Shown here piece by piece: positions 21,329-32,916 of a DNA stretch of 51,647 nucleotides (within the stretch, counting starts at the first letter, position 1; the number at the start of each line of letters is the position of its first letter). The notes beneath the pieces were generated by a model, which made no database searches, was not told where the DNA came from, and saw only the letters and a list, made by a program, of their open reading frames with translations. The DNA lies in the NCBI RefSeq assembly GCF_022376445.1, contig NW_025955241.1:1-51647 (forward strand), in the 5' to 3' direction. The position numbers were made by a program, and so were the translations under genes. Origin of the DNA: Fomitopsis serialis (taxonomy: Eukaryota; Basidiomycota; Agaricomycetes; Polyporales; Fomitopsidaceae).

Positions 21329-22357
21329 ATGTCCCCGGTGGCCCCCCTCGTTCGACAGATATTACCTCGCAAAGGCGGTGGCGGAGGGCATGGTGGAGGA
21401 GATGGTGGCGGCGGGGATGGCGGCCACGGAGGCGACGCTGGTGATAGTGGAAGCGAAGGGGAGAGCAGCGCGGAGGACGTGCCCGTCTCCGGCGCGACGG
21501 ACGGCGAGTCTGACGCGGAGGCGTATGGCTCGGGCGGGGGCAGCTCTTCGGTGATACCTTCGGGCCAGCCGTTCGCGGGGCGAGCGAGCGGTGGCGGGAC
21601 GCGTGGGGAGGTGTACGGAACATAGTGTGTCTCCGCTTATGTGGCGCGGCGTGAATGAATGGGCAGTGGCTGACTGGTCGTTGCGCAGTGAATATGGCAG
21701 TGGTTATCCGGGTTTGCCTGCCGGCACTGTTTCCGGCAGAGGATTCCCCTTCGTGTACTGGCCAGTCATATGGCACAGTACGGGATACGGGGCGCCATAT
21801 CTCTACGATCCAGAGGTACGTTTTCGCCGCGAGATCTGCGTAGTTGCTCGGCTCACGACGGATATCAGTACGGTACACCGTGGAACACGAGCCGACCCGG
21901 CGGCCCGCTCGCGGAGGCGACCTTCGCGTCCAAATCGGCCAACAGCACGTTCTACGTGATCTCCGACAAGAGCACCGTCGCCTCGCTCATCACCTCCGTC
22001 TCGAAGAACTGCACGCTCGGCAGCGGGTCCTCGGCCGCGCCTTCGGCGTTCAACGCCACCGCGTCCGAGCCGCAGCCCGAGCAGGCGGTGCAGTACTACC
22101 GCGCGAGCAGCGTCGTCTTGCTCCTGGACGGGTACAACAACACCAACGCGCTCGCGGAGGGTGGGGGCGATGCGAACGCTACCGCGGTGGCGCTGCCCGA
22201 CTGGGTGGACCACAGTCTGCTGGCATGCCTGAACGACACGATCGGCGGGGCCGTCCCTCTTTTCTCTGGTGGCGCACCCGCGAGGGCGCATGCGCCCAAC
22301 TTCGCGGTGCTGATTGTCATGTGGTGGTTCTTGTGGAGGCTTTGCGACGAGGCTTAA
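21329..22357 (+). CDS. Glycine-rich, C-terminally hydrophobic protein, tandem copy 1
   Basis: Not a family I can name; probably basidiomycete-specific and unknown in function. Exons 21329-21624, 21689-21815 and 21869-22357 give about 303 residues. Order: a short N-terminus MSPVAPLVRQILPRKG, a Gly/His/Asp-rich disordered stretch (about residues 17-60), then conserved VPVSGATDGESDAEAYG, IPSGQPFAGR and EYGSGYPGL, a GRGFPFVYWPVIW block, a Ser/Thr/Asn-rich domain with many N-glycosylation sequons (NTS, NST, NCT, NAT, NNT, NDT), YYRASSVVLLLDGYNNTNAL, WVDHSLLACLNDT, and a hydrophobic C-terminus (NFAVLIVMWWFLW). Two cysteines, in NCTLG and ACLNDT, match its neighbour and may pair. No cleavable signal peptide is obvious, so an internal hydrophobic segment or tail anchoring may direct it to membranes. 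The paralogue follows 0.86 kb downstream. Confidence 0.85.
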
Positions 22358-23218
22358 CAAGCCGTGTGGTTGTCCTTTCTTGTCGATGTTGATGATATTG
22401 TCTTCTCGTGTGATGGTCTACGGTATGGTCTGTATAAGCAGCACGGTAATCACCGGTGTAATGTGTATCCCACTGTTGGACCGCTCTATGATAGCTCATA
22501 ACAACTCACAGATTCGACGCATCTGTGTGCTCGTATTTCCTTGAGCGCAAGACGTGGCCCGTGCGTTGTAGACCCCGCGAAGGCTGTCAAAACAGACCAT
22601 ACGCATGGCGGCAGTGCCCGAAGTCAGCGCCGTGGTCATGCCGAGTCATGCCAGCGCGTTGTCCGCTCACTTGATAGGATTTGAGGATAAGTAAGTACTC
22701 AGCGAGTCCATCTCGCATAGACAGAAGTCCCACAGTGCCGAACGTCATATGTCCAGGACAACTAAGCCAGCACAGCATCCTAGAGGACAGTCCCACGGCA
22801 GGCCCGGGCACGCCGTTGGCGGCTGCCGCCACACTAGTAGTACTACTAATCCTAGTAGCCTCGCAAATCGGCGCCCAGGTCAGCCGGATGGCGTGCGATC
22901 ACAACCACACAAGGTGCGTACCAGGCCAACACTCAACAGAGTTGTCTGTATGCATTGCTGGCTTGAGGCGTTCTGTGGCGGTGATGCGCCAAGAGAAGAC
23001 CGGCCGCGAGCCTCGTGCCCGCCTCGATCGGCGTGCCCGATCGGGAAAGGGCACGGAGCCTGTCCTCGATCTCTAAGGGGACACGCCAGATCTCGGGCCA
23101 CAGCCGGCGCATCGCCTTCCTCTGCTCCATACACTACATATTCGCGGGGCGGGCTCCCCTCTCTTCGTGCATCTCGTACATATCCTTCGCAACCTGCTAG
23201 CCACACACGCCGCGCTCG
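22358..23218. other. Spacer between glycine-rich paralogues
   Basis: No convincing gene. A frame at 22681-22920 contains a hydrophobic stretch (AAATLVVLLILVASQIGA) but has no recognised family. The right part serves as leader for the second paralogue. Confidence 0.45.
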
Positions 23219-24250
23219 ATGTCCCCGGCTTCACCCCGCATGCAGCCGCCTCGCTCGGACCCCAGCCTGCAGGAGCTCTATCCTCGCAAGGGGAGTGGTG
23301 GGAAGGGCGGCGGCGGCGGCGGTGGGAAGGGCGGCGGCAGCAGCAGTGGAGGCAAAGGCGGCAGCGGGTCAGGGGCCACGAAGAGCGTGCCTGTGTCTGG
23401 CGCGACAGGCGGGCGCTCTGTTGCCCAGGCTTATGGTTTTGGTGGTGGCAAGGTGTCGACGATTCCCTCCGGACAGCTGTTTGCTGGGCGATCCTTGGGA
23501 GGAGGCACCCGAAGTCAGGTCTTTGGGACGCGGTGAGTGCTTATCGCTTTGACGATGGCTCTGTCGCTCACGAATTTTCTTTCAGGTCATACGGGAGCGG
23601 CTATCCTGGACTCGCAGGAGGCAGTATCGCGGGAAGGGGGTTTCCGTTCATCTTTTGGCCCGTAGTGTGGGGCGCCTATCCGGGATTTGGTCCACACTAT
23701 CTGCACAGCGGCGAGGTAAGCCTGTGCGCTCACCAAAGCACTAAACCCCCTGACGGCCTCTTTCCTCGTTCTACAGTACGGTCGACCAGACAACACGACC
23801 CGCCCAGGCGGTGCGCTCGCAGACGCGACGTTCACGTCGAGCACCTCGAACAGCACCTTCTTCATCGTCGCCGACAACAGCACCGTCGCCTCGCTCATCG
23901 ACTCCATCGCCGGCAACTGCACGCTCGGCAACGCGTCGTCCACGGCGCCGACGCTGTACAACGCGACGGGCGCCGAGCCGAAGCCGGAGCAGGCGGTCCA
24001 GTACTACCGCGCGAGCTCGGTGGTGCTCCTCCTGGGCGGGTACAACAACACGAACGCGCTCGGGAACGACACGGACGCGACGGCGGTGCCGCTGCCGGGC
24101 TGGGTCGACCAGACGCTGCTCACCTGCTTGAACGACACGATCGGCGCGTCTGCGCCCTTGTTCGCGAGCGCACAGGGCCGGCTGTATGCGCCGAATCTGG
24201 GCGGGCTGGTCGCGTTGGTGTTCGTCGTGTGGCGGCTGTTTGGCTTATGA
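23219..24250 (+). CDS. Glycine-rich, C-terminally hydrophobic protein, tandem copy 2
   Basis: Paralogue of 21329-22357, in the same orientation and with the same three-exon plan: 23219-23532, 23586-23715, 23777-24250, about 305 residues. The N-terminal low-complexity segment is Gly/Lys/Ser-rich (runs such as GGGGGGGKGGG) where copy 1 is Gly/His/Asp-rich, so its charge differs while its length is similar. Conserved landmarks are VPVSGAT, IPSGQLFAGR, SYGSGYPGL, GRGFPFIFWPVVW, NCTLGNAS, AEPKPEQAVQYYRASSVVLLL, GYNNTNALG, WVDQTLLTCLNDTIG and a hydrophobic tail GGLVALVFVVWRLFGL. Constraint lies in the core and in the tail's hydrophobicity, not in the linker. Many N-glycosylation sequons suggest a lumenal or extracellular core. 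Function unknown. Confidence 0.86.
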
Positions 24251-27200
24251 GAGCTCTGGCCGCTACGTACGGATTATTGTTCACGAGCTTTGTTACGGAC
24301 GCTGACGATCATGGTCTCGGTTCAAACGGGTTGCATGATACCATAGTTGTGGAGATACCCACTTGTGTATGTATCCTATGCTCAATTACTGGTCTGTGCG
24401 GATATTGTCCTCCATACCTCACATCAGATTCGCCGTATTTGTACACAGTGACAAAGAACGATTAGTTCTGCCGGACTGACGGTCAGCCTCCGGGCGGCGG
24501 ACACGTCGATCGAGCCTACCCAATCCTACTCCACCTGTTTCATTCACCGTCACAGAGGATGGCAACATACGAGGGCGACCGACTGAGCGACTGATTGAAG
24601 CAGAGAGCCTACTGTCATAGAACCCGTTGTCGACTTCATTGCTAACCCTGTCAGCGGTGGCTGCCCCACCGCAGACGGTCAGCCACGCGACGCGGCGAGC
24701 AACTTCACCGATTGGGTCTTGATCGGGTCCGCTTCACTGCTCGTCTAGGACGATGTGACAGCGACATAACTAGAACGATCTGCGCACCGCGCAGAAGCGC
24801 TCGCGCACGCCACTGTCAGCCACCGACTCACTTCGTGGCGTCGCGACGTTCCTTCCCTGTCCGGCAGGAAGCTTCCCGTGTCGAGAACCCGATCGTAGTT
24901 CGACACCTGTCAATGACAGCCCCCGGTGGTCAGCCTCCTGTCAGCCCGAGTGGCCGCGAGGTATAAGAGCCGCGTTGGAACGCGGGGTCGAGGTTCGCCC
25001 TTCCTCTCCTCCGTCATCATCGCCCTCGCTGCACTCTTGAAGAAGCGCCATAGCACACTCGGGGTGATCGTGTGCTGACAATTCCGCATCTCAGACGACC
25101 GGCAGACAACTCGTGTATCAAGCGGGCGAGGAAGAAAGCGACTATATGCGTGCAACCGCATAAGACGCGTCCTCATGGTCCGCCGACTGACCCAAAGCGC
25201 ATGCGACAAGGTCAACTTGAAGGCGATGTGCAATTGGACGTACCACCGAGTCGGGATACATTGCCAAGTCAAACAGCACCACGAATGAATGCGAAGTCTC
25301 GCGACAAGTACGCGATGCAAAGCTATCGGCAGGGAATGCGGTAAGCACCTTCAATCGGCGTCATTCGCTGACTGGTCTCGTATTCCAGGACGTTCCCAGA
25401 GGACCGCTAGCAGAAAATGAACAGGATGTGAGCCCTTCCGCGAGGTATCAGGTCAGGCAGCTTGTTCAACAAACTGAACGTGCGCAGCGCCACCCACTGC
25501 GGCATGCCCAAGCGACGTCAACAACGTTCATGGCAAGAGAAAATCGTCTCAATCGCGCGAAGAAAAAGCGGGCTCGATAATATACGGTGTGCTACTCACC
25601 TCGTGCCGATATTTCCTGCGCCGAGCTTCTGAGAGGTATCCACGCACTTCGGTTGTGCGCTGTGGGTCAAAAGAAGGAGCACAGCGACAATCAGGTCGGA
25701 CATGCGACGATTCATCGATGTCAAGTTGGTCGAAGGTTTGGCGGCTCACCACCGTCGTCACCGCGTCTGCATCGACCGACGCTTACCTTTAGGGAAGAAC
25801 GCGCTGCGACAAGCGCAAACGGGCGCTATATCACGAAACGACGATATGAATCCACCTGCACAATTCCACAGCGAGGGTTCCCTATACTCCTCGTCACCGG
25901 GACGCTAGTCTTGAGTGACGGTGGCCAGTGCAATCGGCGGCGAAGCCCAGACCATAGCCCGTCTGGAATCGATACGCTGGCGGTGGCTAAGCGAGTCAGC
26001 ACAAGCTATTCCATGAAGTGCGCTTGTCATAACAAGATACATGGAAAAGCCAGCCCTCACTTGAGTGACCCATCCGGAGGCGTCGTCCGGTAGAACAGTA
26101 AGTCCTGATGCACGAGATAACAGAAATCCCGAAGGTTTACTGGACGTTAGCAGGAGCACATGGCCAAAATGGGGTTTCCTGGGTTTGGGGCGCGTTCGTT
26201 GAATCCGGGTTCTAGAACGCGTCCCGTCAGCTCCGACAGCAAACCCAACGGTCGGAGGTGCGATGTGATGGCAAATATGCTGGCGCTGAAGGAAAACGAA
26301 TGGAAAGCCGTATTATGACTGTGTTGGGGTGCGTGCCGGTATTTCGGCCGCGCTCTGACCAGTCGGTCGTGTTGTCTACTAGTGGTAAGTACTCAGCCGC
26401 GAAGGGAAGATGCAGTTGAAAAGTCTGATGCGAACTGTCAGCCCGACGTACTAACGTGGAAGAAGACCTCATGCACAGCCACCTTTTACTATGGGCTTCC
26501 TATGGAGACGCCCACGCAACATCCGACCGCAGAGTAAGTATCGCATGTGATGGCAGATAGGAATCCTCCGGGGGCACTGACCATATCAAAATTTGTCAGC
26601 TACTGGTATGGCCCTGGAGAGCAGTCAAGTGGGGCTGTGCTCTTCTGATCGTTCTGAAAATAGTCACCAGGGGTGGCGGCCTATGGGACGCCTTCCAGTG
26701 CCAGGGCAAGGCGGCCAGCCTAACATGCAGGAAATCGTCAGTGAACTTCTTGCATCATCACATCTTGTAAGCACTGGCAGGCTTCCAGGGCAGACCTTGA
26801 AACAGGTTTCACGTCGGTCATAGCGACGTGCTCCGCTCGTGCGACCCAGTTTCCAAGCAGAATGCTCTCCCGCGGAGGGCTTGCTTCGAGCCCGTCGCGC
26901 GAAGTAGCCCCGGGGACGTTCAATAAGGGTTGCCTTTCCTGGACAATGCAGGCCTTCGGTTGCGAGGTAACGCGGCAACGGGACGGGGCCTATTACGGGG
27001 CACGGAGCCGGCCACGTGGAGGGGACTCTTCGTTCATTGGATTCCTTCGTTCCGGCGCGGATGGCGCAGCGATTGGCTGGGCTGGGCGTGCGCTCGGCGC
27101 GGCCGAGAAGGGTGAATCCACGAGTTGCAGCGAGGCTCGGAGTCTGCCGAGGGACGGGTTGCAGGGATGTGAGTGCGGTCATAGGCTGTAAGTAGGCTGT

Positions 27201-27970
27201 GCAAGGCACGTACTAATCCGCCAGTGGAAGCTTCGCTCTGATGCGAGTTGAAGACGAAATGGATGTATTGTACGCGGCTGACGCGGCGGCGCATCGCCTG
27301 AGCATCAGTCTCCGCGCTGAGAAGGTGGCAAACGGAACGTCCCACTGCCAGTGAGTCGCCGGCCCTCTTTCAGCAAGTTACTTAGCATAGTGGGAGAGGT
27401 GCGAACTCATACCTGCCCGTCCCAGTTTACAGTTATCCCCAAGCGATCGCTCTCGGACTTATCACCCCGCTGCAACGCCAGAGTCAGCCCCGCGGAGTAG
27501 CCCGACAGCACGACGAGTAATTACCTGGGATGAAATTGGGGGATAGGTGTGTCCCTCGACCACATGCGCGCTGGGCTAACCGTGTATGGCCAGCACACAA
27601 ACGAATGTCCCTTTTGGGGACAATGCAGCGGATGCATTTGGGTGACCCTTCGGAATCGAAGATCTCTAGATGCGGGACCCCGGAAGCTGCTCTGCCAGCG
27701 AAGGTCTTGCAACCATCCTAGGATCTGGTGAGCTGTATCTCTCAGCCTCTTTCAAGCTGTGGCAGAGTCTTCTCGCCTTCTGCTTTCCAGCGATGCGATT
27801 TGGGACGGGGGAGATGGATAGATGCGTGTTTGAGGGGGGTGGCGGGGGCCATGCGATGAGACGCCCGATGAGATGGCCGATCCCGTGGCGTCGGTCGCGT
27901 GGGCCTGGTCCTGGGAAACTCTTCCGCGAGACGCGCCCGATGGACGTGATAGGGCCTGGCGGGCGAGCCG
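24251..27970. other. Long gene-poor stretch (3.7 kb)
   Basis: Many short frames on both strands (for example 25587-26093 plus and 27209-26664 minus), but none carries a recognised domain, a consistent splice series or a promoter. The right end is the HMG-box gene promoter. It may hold eroded genes or transposon debris. Confidence 0.45.
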
Positions 27971-27977
27971 TATAAAG
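27971..27977 (+). promoter_or_regulatory. TATA box of HMG-box gene
   Basis: GCCGTATAAAGTGCGAG lies about 155 nt upstream of the ATG and is followed by a C/T-rich leader (TTCCCCTGCCCTTCTTCCCTCG), a typical fungal promoter layout. Confidence 0.6.
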
Positions 27978-28128
27978 TGCGAGAACAATAACGGGCCCTT
28001 CGCCGAGCCCGCCCTTCCCCTGCCCTTCTTCCCTCGCTATTGTATCCCTACTCCCGACCACGCGCCTCTGACGTGCCCCCGACCCGGTCTGTATCTTCTT
28101 CCACACTCCTATTGTAGCATAGGCAAAC

Positions 28129-30012
28129 ATGCCTGTATCACGCGTCGGTCTCCGCGACGGTCTCCGAAGGCGGTCATCACTGGCTGCTGGTGCGTATACC
28201 TCCTCCATTGCGCCGCCTACGCTTGCTCATAGGCTCGTGTCAGGTCTCCCCTACGTCAAGCCTGGAAGGTATGGCGCGCACGCGTCTCCCGAATCGCCGA
28301 ACGTCACCTTCGCACCGAACGTGACCCCCGTCACCTACAACGACCAGGACGAGTTGCTCGACGAGTCGATGCTGCCTTTGCCCGCCGACTCGCTCTTCCC
28401 TCCTTCTCAATCACCGCCTCCTGACCCCAAGCGCCGACCGACGTCTGGCAAGCGCCGCTCGCTCAGCCACATCCCGAGGCCCCCGAACGCGTTCATGCTC
28501 TTCCGGGCCGACTTTGTGCGTCAGAAACATGTCCCGGGTTCGATCGAGACGAGCCATATCTCGCTCTCGAAGATCATCGGTCGGTCGTTCGCTTGTTGTT
28601 TGATCTCATCGTCTGACAGTATGTCGCATATCTTAGGTAATATCTGGCGGGCCCTTCCTTGGGAGGAGCGCGAGCAGTGGGTGCAGCTCGCTAAGAAGGC
28701 AAAGGCCGAGCACAAGTTGTTGTACCCGAACTACAAGTTCAGGCCCGTCCACAACAAGGACAAGAAGAAAGCGCGCGATGCCAAAAAGAAGCCCTTGCCC
28801 GCCCCGGTGGCTGACGACGACGAGCGCCGCACGGGCGTAGTCGCCCAGCTGATGCTTGGCGGGAAGAAGGGCGAGGAGCTCGCGACCGCTGTGCGCGCGT
28901 GGGAGTCGAGGAACACGACCGCGTCGCCGGACATGTCTTTCGGTACTGAGCAGCTTTACCTCGATCAGTCCGACATCCCCTTGTACAACCCTGTACCCCT
29001 CTACGCTGGCCACCGCCGCTCGTCTTCTGTGCCCCTCCCTGCATACAACCAGATCGCCATCCCGTCTGTACCGTTCCTCGTGAACGCGTTCGCCGGAGGT
29101 TCCCGCGCGCCCTCGCCTGTTAACCATATCTCGGGCATCTCCCGTAACTGGCTTGGTCACCGTCGCGCCTCGAGCGTACAACCGATACCCTCGCAGCCTT
29201 GGGCCTTCTCGAGCGCAGTCTTCGACCACCCGCAGCAGCAGCCTCAATCGTACTCAATGCACCAAGACTCGGCGTCGTATCCCGAACCTGACCACTCGCT
29301 TTTCCAAAGTGCCTATTTGACGCAGGGATCGAGCGTCCTCTCTGGCCAGGCCCCACAGAAGGACTTTTCGGTACGTACCCGCTCCCACCATTGTGGAACT
29401 CTTAATTGACGTCCTCTACAGAACTACGCGCCCAACCATAGCCTCCGGCTCGAAGTCTCCCCGCTCGAGGGCATCCCACCTCTCTCGACCGACTTCTCTC
29501 AGCCGACTGGGCCGTACTCTGCGTCGACCGCAGGCGACCCCTACTCCGCGACGACCTACTCCACCGCGCCCTCGCCCGTCTCTGCCTACGCCGCAGGCGA
29601 TTACTCTCAACACTCGCACATGGGAGAGGGCGTCTGCCCGCTTGATGGCGCTCCCTGGCCGCAGAGTGGCGCGAGCTCGGCGTTCTCAGGCTCTCCAGCG
29701 CTCACGGATCATTCGCTCGCGGACGCGGGCGTCGTAGCGCCGCAGCCGCTGCACCCGAGCCAACACGTGCAGGTCGAGATGGAGGAGTGGTCGCAGATGG
29801 AGGCCGCGCAGGAGGCGCATCTCTTAGCGGAGGGACACCCGCTGCACTCGTTCGAGCAGATGGTCTCGTCGATGGAGGTCGGGCAGCAGGCGCACGCCGC
29901 TGACGGGTACGACATGTTCGCCACGGAGGGCTACGCCGACGCGGCGACTGACGCGTTCCCCGCCTTCGACGAGGTGGGCATGAACATGAACATGGGCATG
30001 ACTGGATTCTAG
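28129..30012 (+). CDS. HMG-box transcription factor (MATA_HMG type)
   Basis: Sequence-specific nuclear DNA-binding protein. Probable exons 28129-28189, 28244-28579, 28637-29370 and 29422-30012 give about 573 residues. The single HMG box begins IPRPPNAFMLFRADFVRQKH and continues SHISLSKIIGNIWRALPWEEREQWVQLAKKAKAEHKLLYPNYKF; the RPPNAFMLFR start is typical of the MATA/SOX-like class in fungal mating and development regulators (compare prf1- and pcc1-type proteins). A basic stretch (KDKKKARDAKKK) follows. The rest is Pro/Ser/Gln-rich with an acidic, Met-rich C-terminus (FDEVGMNMNMGM), likely an activation region. Introns 1 (54 nt) and 2 (57 nt) are multiples of three without in-frame stops, so both can be retained without breaking the frame; I infer splicing because retention of intron 2 would insert 19 residues into the HMG fold. 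Which named regulator it matches cannot be decided here. Confidence 0.88.
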
Positions 30013-30657
30013 ACGGGTCGCTCTCATCAACCGCACGCACCCACATACAGCAAGAAGGAACGGAACTCACGAATCGCGCTCGCATCCCAAGGACTGGACT
30101 CCAAGCTTCGTACATACACTGCAAGAGCGCACCCCTGCGCGCCGAGTATACCACTTGTATCATATCACATATGCCCTCCCCTCTGCTGTAGCAACTACGT
30201 TTCTCCTCTCGGTCTCTGTCTCCGTCTCCGTATATTCGTACGCCTGCTGACTACCTATTACCCCGTCGCGCGTCACGTCGAGTGTAGCCTAACTGATGCT
30301 TACCGCCTGCTGCTCCTCGACATCTGTCGCTTGTTTCCATCGTCGTCGCATTGCTTTTGCAGCAGCTTGCATCGCAATCTGTTCTGTTCTGTATATACAT
30401 TTGGCTGTCCTTCTTGGTTTACACGTATCCGGTATTAATGCATCTTGAGGTTATCATCATGGGTCCGTGCGTCGTATCGGATACTTGACCTCTATCCCAG
30501 CACATTACTCACCCTGCCGAGCTTGGTCGCGCCGCAATATAGTGGCTTGCCTGTGAGTACACATTGATATTACACCTCGATGCCTCGCTGGTTGCGATGA
30601 TAATCATTGTGCTAAGGAACGCCGCAATGCCATCATATGCAGATTCGATGTTCAACA
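30013..30657. other. 3' region between convergent genes
   Basis: HMG-box gene 3' UTR and spacer, T/C-rich, with no gene. Confidence 0.6.
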
Positions 30658-31601
30658 CTAATTCAAACTACCACCATAGAAGACTGAACATCAAAGTTAG
30701 GCTGGTAATCGACGACGTGTCACGAGCGACGGACACTCACCGTATTCCGCTACGTAGCTGACAGAGATGTTCGTATCCTGGCCGTATGTGCACTGGTGCC
30801 AAAGGTCAGTCCTTTGTCTTGAAGACGAGTGTCAGACAACTAAGAGAATAAACACCCACAGATGACGGAGGCTGGCCACCGACCGTGTTGATCCGGAACA
30901 CCTCAGCTGCGATCTCGCCCTCTACGTTCAGGACCTCCAACCAGGTAATGTCCGTCGTAGGGTCGTCCGGGCTAGAGAGCGTGCCGTTGACCCTCCCGAT
31001 GACGTACGCCTCTGGGTTGCCCTCGAACTTGCCGCTCGAGGTGAAATCCCACTTCGGGGAGAGCCCCTGGCCCGTGACCGGGTTGGGCACGAAGTAGTGT
31101 TGCGCGAGGTTCGCGGGCGGGTTGATGAGGTGCACGAAGTCGATGACTTCCTGGATGGTCACCGACTGGGAGAGCTCGTCCCAGGCGGGGTAGAGCACGT
31201 CCTGGATCGTGGAGAACCAGGAGGCGTTCACGTAGCAGGAGACGTCGATGAGCTCGCCGACCGCGCCGACACTCCTGCGGTCCGCGGCGGGGAACCGTCA
31301 GTACGTGCGTGGAGCACCTGCGTCTCGCCACGACTCACGTGTAACTGTTGCTAGACGAGCAGGTGTAGTTCTGCACGCCGAACGCAAGACCGAGGAACTC
31401 CGGATCCAAGTTGCTCGGGATCGTGAGCTGGGTCTGGTTCGGCGGGAGCGCGGGTACGTAGCCTGCTAGGCTGCAGTCGGCCAATATGCCGTATCCCTCG
31501 AAGTTGGCCACGTTCGTGTCGGGCGTCCACCCATACTGGAGTGCGGAGGCAATAAGTGAGCCGACGAAGGCCTGGATGATGGAGGACGTATTGACAGACA
31601 T
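30658..31601 (-). CDS. DUF3455-family protein, array copy A
   Basis: Family of unknown biochemical function (Pfam DUF3455), common in fungi. Minus-strand exons 31601-31339, 31274-30860, 30792-30741 and 30683-30658 give 251 residues. Family landmarks: LGLAFGVQNYTCSSSN, GAVGELIDVSCYVNASW, NPPANLAQHYFVPNP, SPKWDFTSSGKFEGNP, DITWLEVLNVEG, FRINTVGGQPPSSCTYG and the terminal YVAEYVFYGGSLN. Four conserved cysteines (CSLAG, YTC, SCY, SCTYG) suggest disulphides, and NQT, NYT, NAS and NGT are N-glycosylation sequons. The start MSVNTSSIIQAFVGSLIASALQ is mildly hydrophobic but not a clear signal peptide. It is the first of four head-to-tail copies, and its promoter lacks the good TATA box seen in copies B to D. 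Confidence 0.87.
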
Positions 31602-32916
31602 GGCGACGGGGAAGTGTAGGTGTTAGTCGTGAAGACTAAGGGTTTGGTCGGTGAAGCTTGGAGGGCAAAGTGGGCCTCTCGAAAGTGAGATGCGCTTGGG
31701 CGCGGCAGAACATCGTAGGCCGGGCTGCTTTTATTGCATGCGGAGGGTCGCTGTTTCTGGCAAGGTTAGGCGGCTGCTTGAGACGTCTGTTCCGGATGGT
31801 TGGAAGTCGAGCCAGGAGTGTATGATGTTCCCGATACTTTGGGTGACAGCGGAAACGCTAACTGGGCGGTTTCTGGGCGCAGGGTGACTAATGCGTACTA
31901 CGCACCATCATGATCGTAGTTCCTGGCACAGACGAGGCGAGCTTTCAACCCCGGGGCTGTTATTATTCAACGAACTGACGCCATGCCACAGTGTATAGCC
32001 ATTCATGGCTTGCCAGTGAAAGCATAGGTCTGAAGGCCGAATTCCGTTCCACTGCTAGAGCCCTCGGTGGTTCCATGTTGAGTCATTGAATTGTCGAGGT
32101 GCTAAGCGTATTGCTCCTGTTCCGCCCAAGTCCCGTCCAGGGCCGACCATCGACTGGCCAATAAGAGCACGGACCGTGCGCCACCACTGCATGGAAAGGC
32201 GCCCGTGTGTCGCCCCGGGCCTTTGAGGCGCTGCCATGTCCGGCCGGGATCTCGGCTATGTTCAAGTCATACATGTTATCCGGTCAGGCGGATACTGAAG
32301 AGCGCTGAACGCACGACAAGCATGCTGGGAACTGAAAGTACATGGCCACTATAGCCCAAGGAATGCAACGGTACAGTATCCGAGTCAATTCAGTTGTTCC
32401 GGCGTTTGGAATGTTGAAGTTGGCGGTCACGGTGGTGCGTTCAATATACCTCAAGCTAGTCCTGGATTAGACATACGCGTCTCGCGCACATACACCGCTC
32501 AATCTTCCGTCATGGCGTCCCCGGTACCGCACAAGTCGCGGATGCGGCCACGGACACCCTTGACTCAAGTTGCCAACGTGCTTAGCCCAAGACATTTGCC
32601 CCCGTGTGGCAGCTGATTTGTCGACACCTTGTGTGAAGTAAGTATAGTCACTGGTATATTTTGTTGTCACCCTTAGGCAATGTACTGATCATGCCAGTCC
32701 CAGTGATACAATTGAGCCCAGTTTCTGCTGACCGGCACAAGAAGCAGGAAGTCGTTTTACATCTATCGGTTTATGAATATTGAATTATCGTATACTAATG
32801 GAATCCTGTGTCCGTGAAAAGTCACGATACAATATCCATGTGTCAAAGAATGTGGTACGGAGCGCCTTGTTTAACTAATCAATAGGTTCCGCAAGTCCGA
32901 ATCCAACGTACAACGA
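31602..32916. other. Spacer A/B of DUF3455 array
   Basis: No gene. It contains blocks shared with the other spacers: a conserved element at 31769-31784, a CCAAT-containing block near 32150, and a block near 32260-32460 that recurs near 34690-34920 and 37800-37980. These mark it as a duplicated unit. Confidence 0.7.
31769..31784 (-). promoter_or_regulatory. Conserved upstream element of DUF3455 copy A
   Basis: GGCGGCTGCTTGAGAC (read on the plus strand), about 168 nt before the ATG; the same block occurs upstream of copies B, C and D. Confidence 0.55.

Noticed and set aside
23167..24465. 432-codon plus frame, the longest in the window
   Set aside because: It runs through the glycine-rich copy 2 in a different phase, ignores its introns, and has an arginine-rich shadow composition. 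The true frame is supported by the paralogue.
25587..26093. 168-codon plus ORF in the gene-poor stretch
   Set aside because: Composition and lack of any conserved motif argue against a gene.
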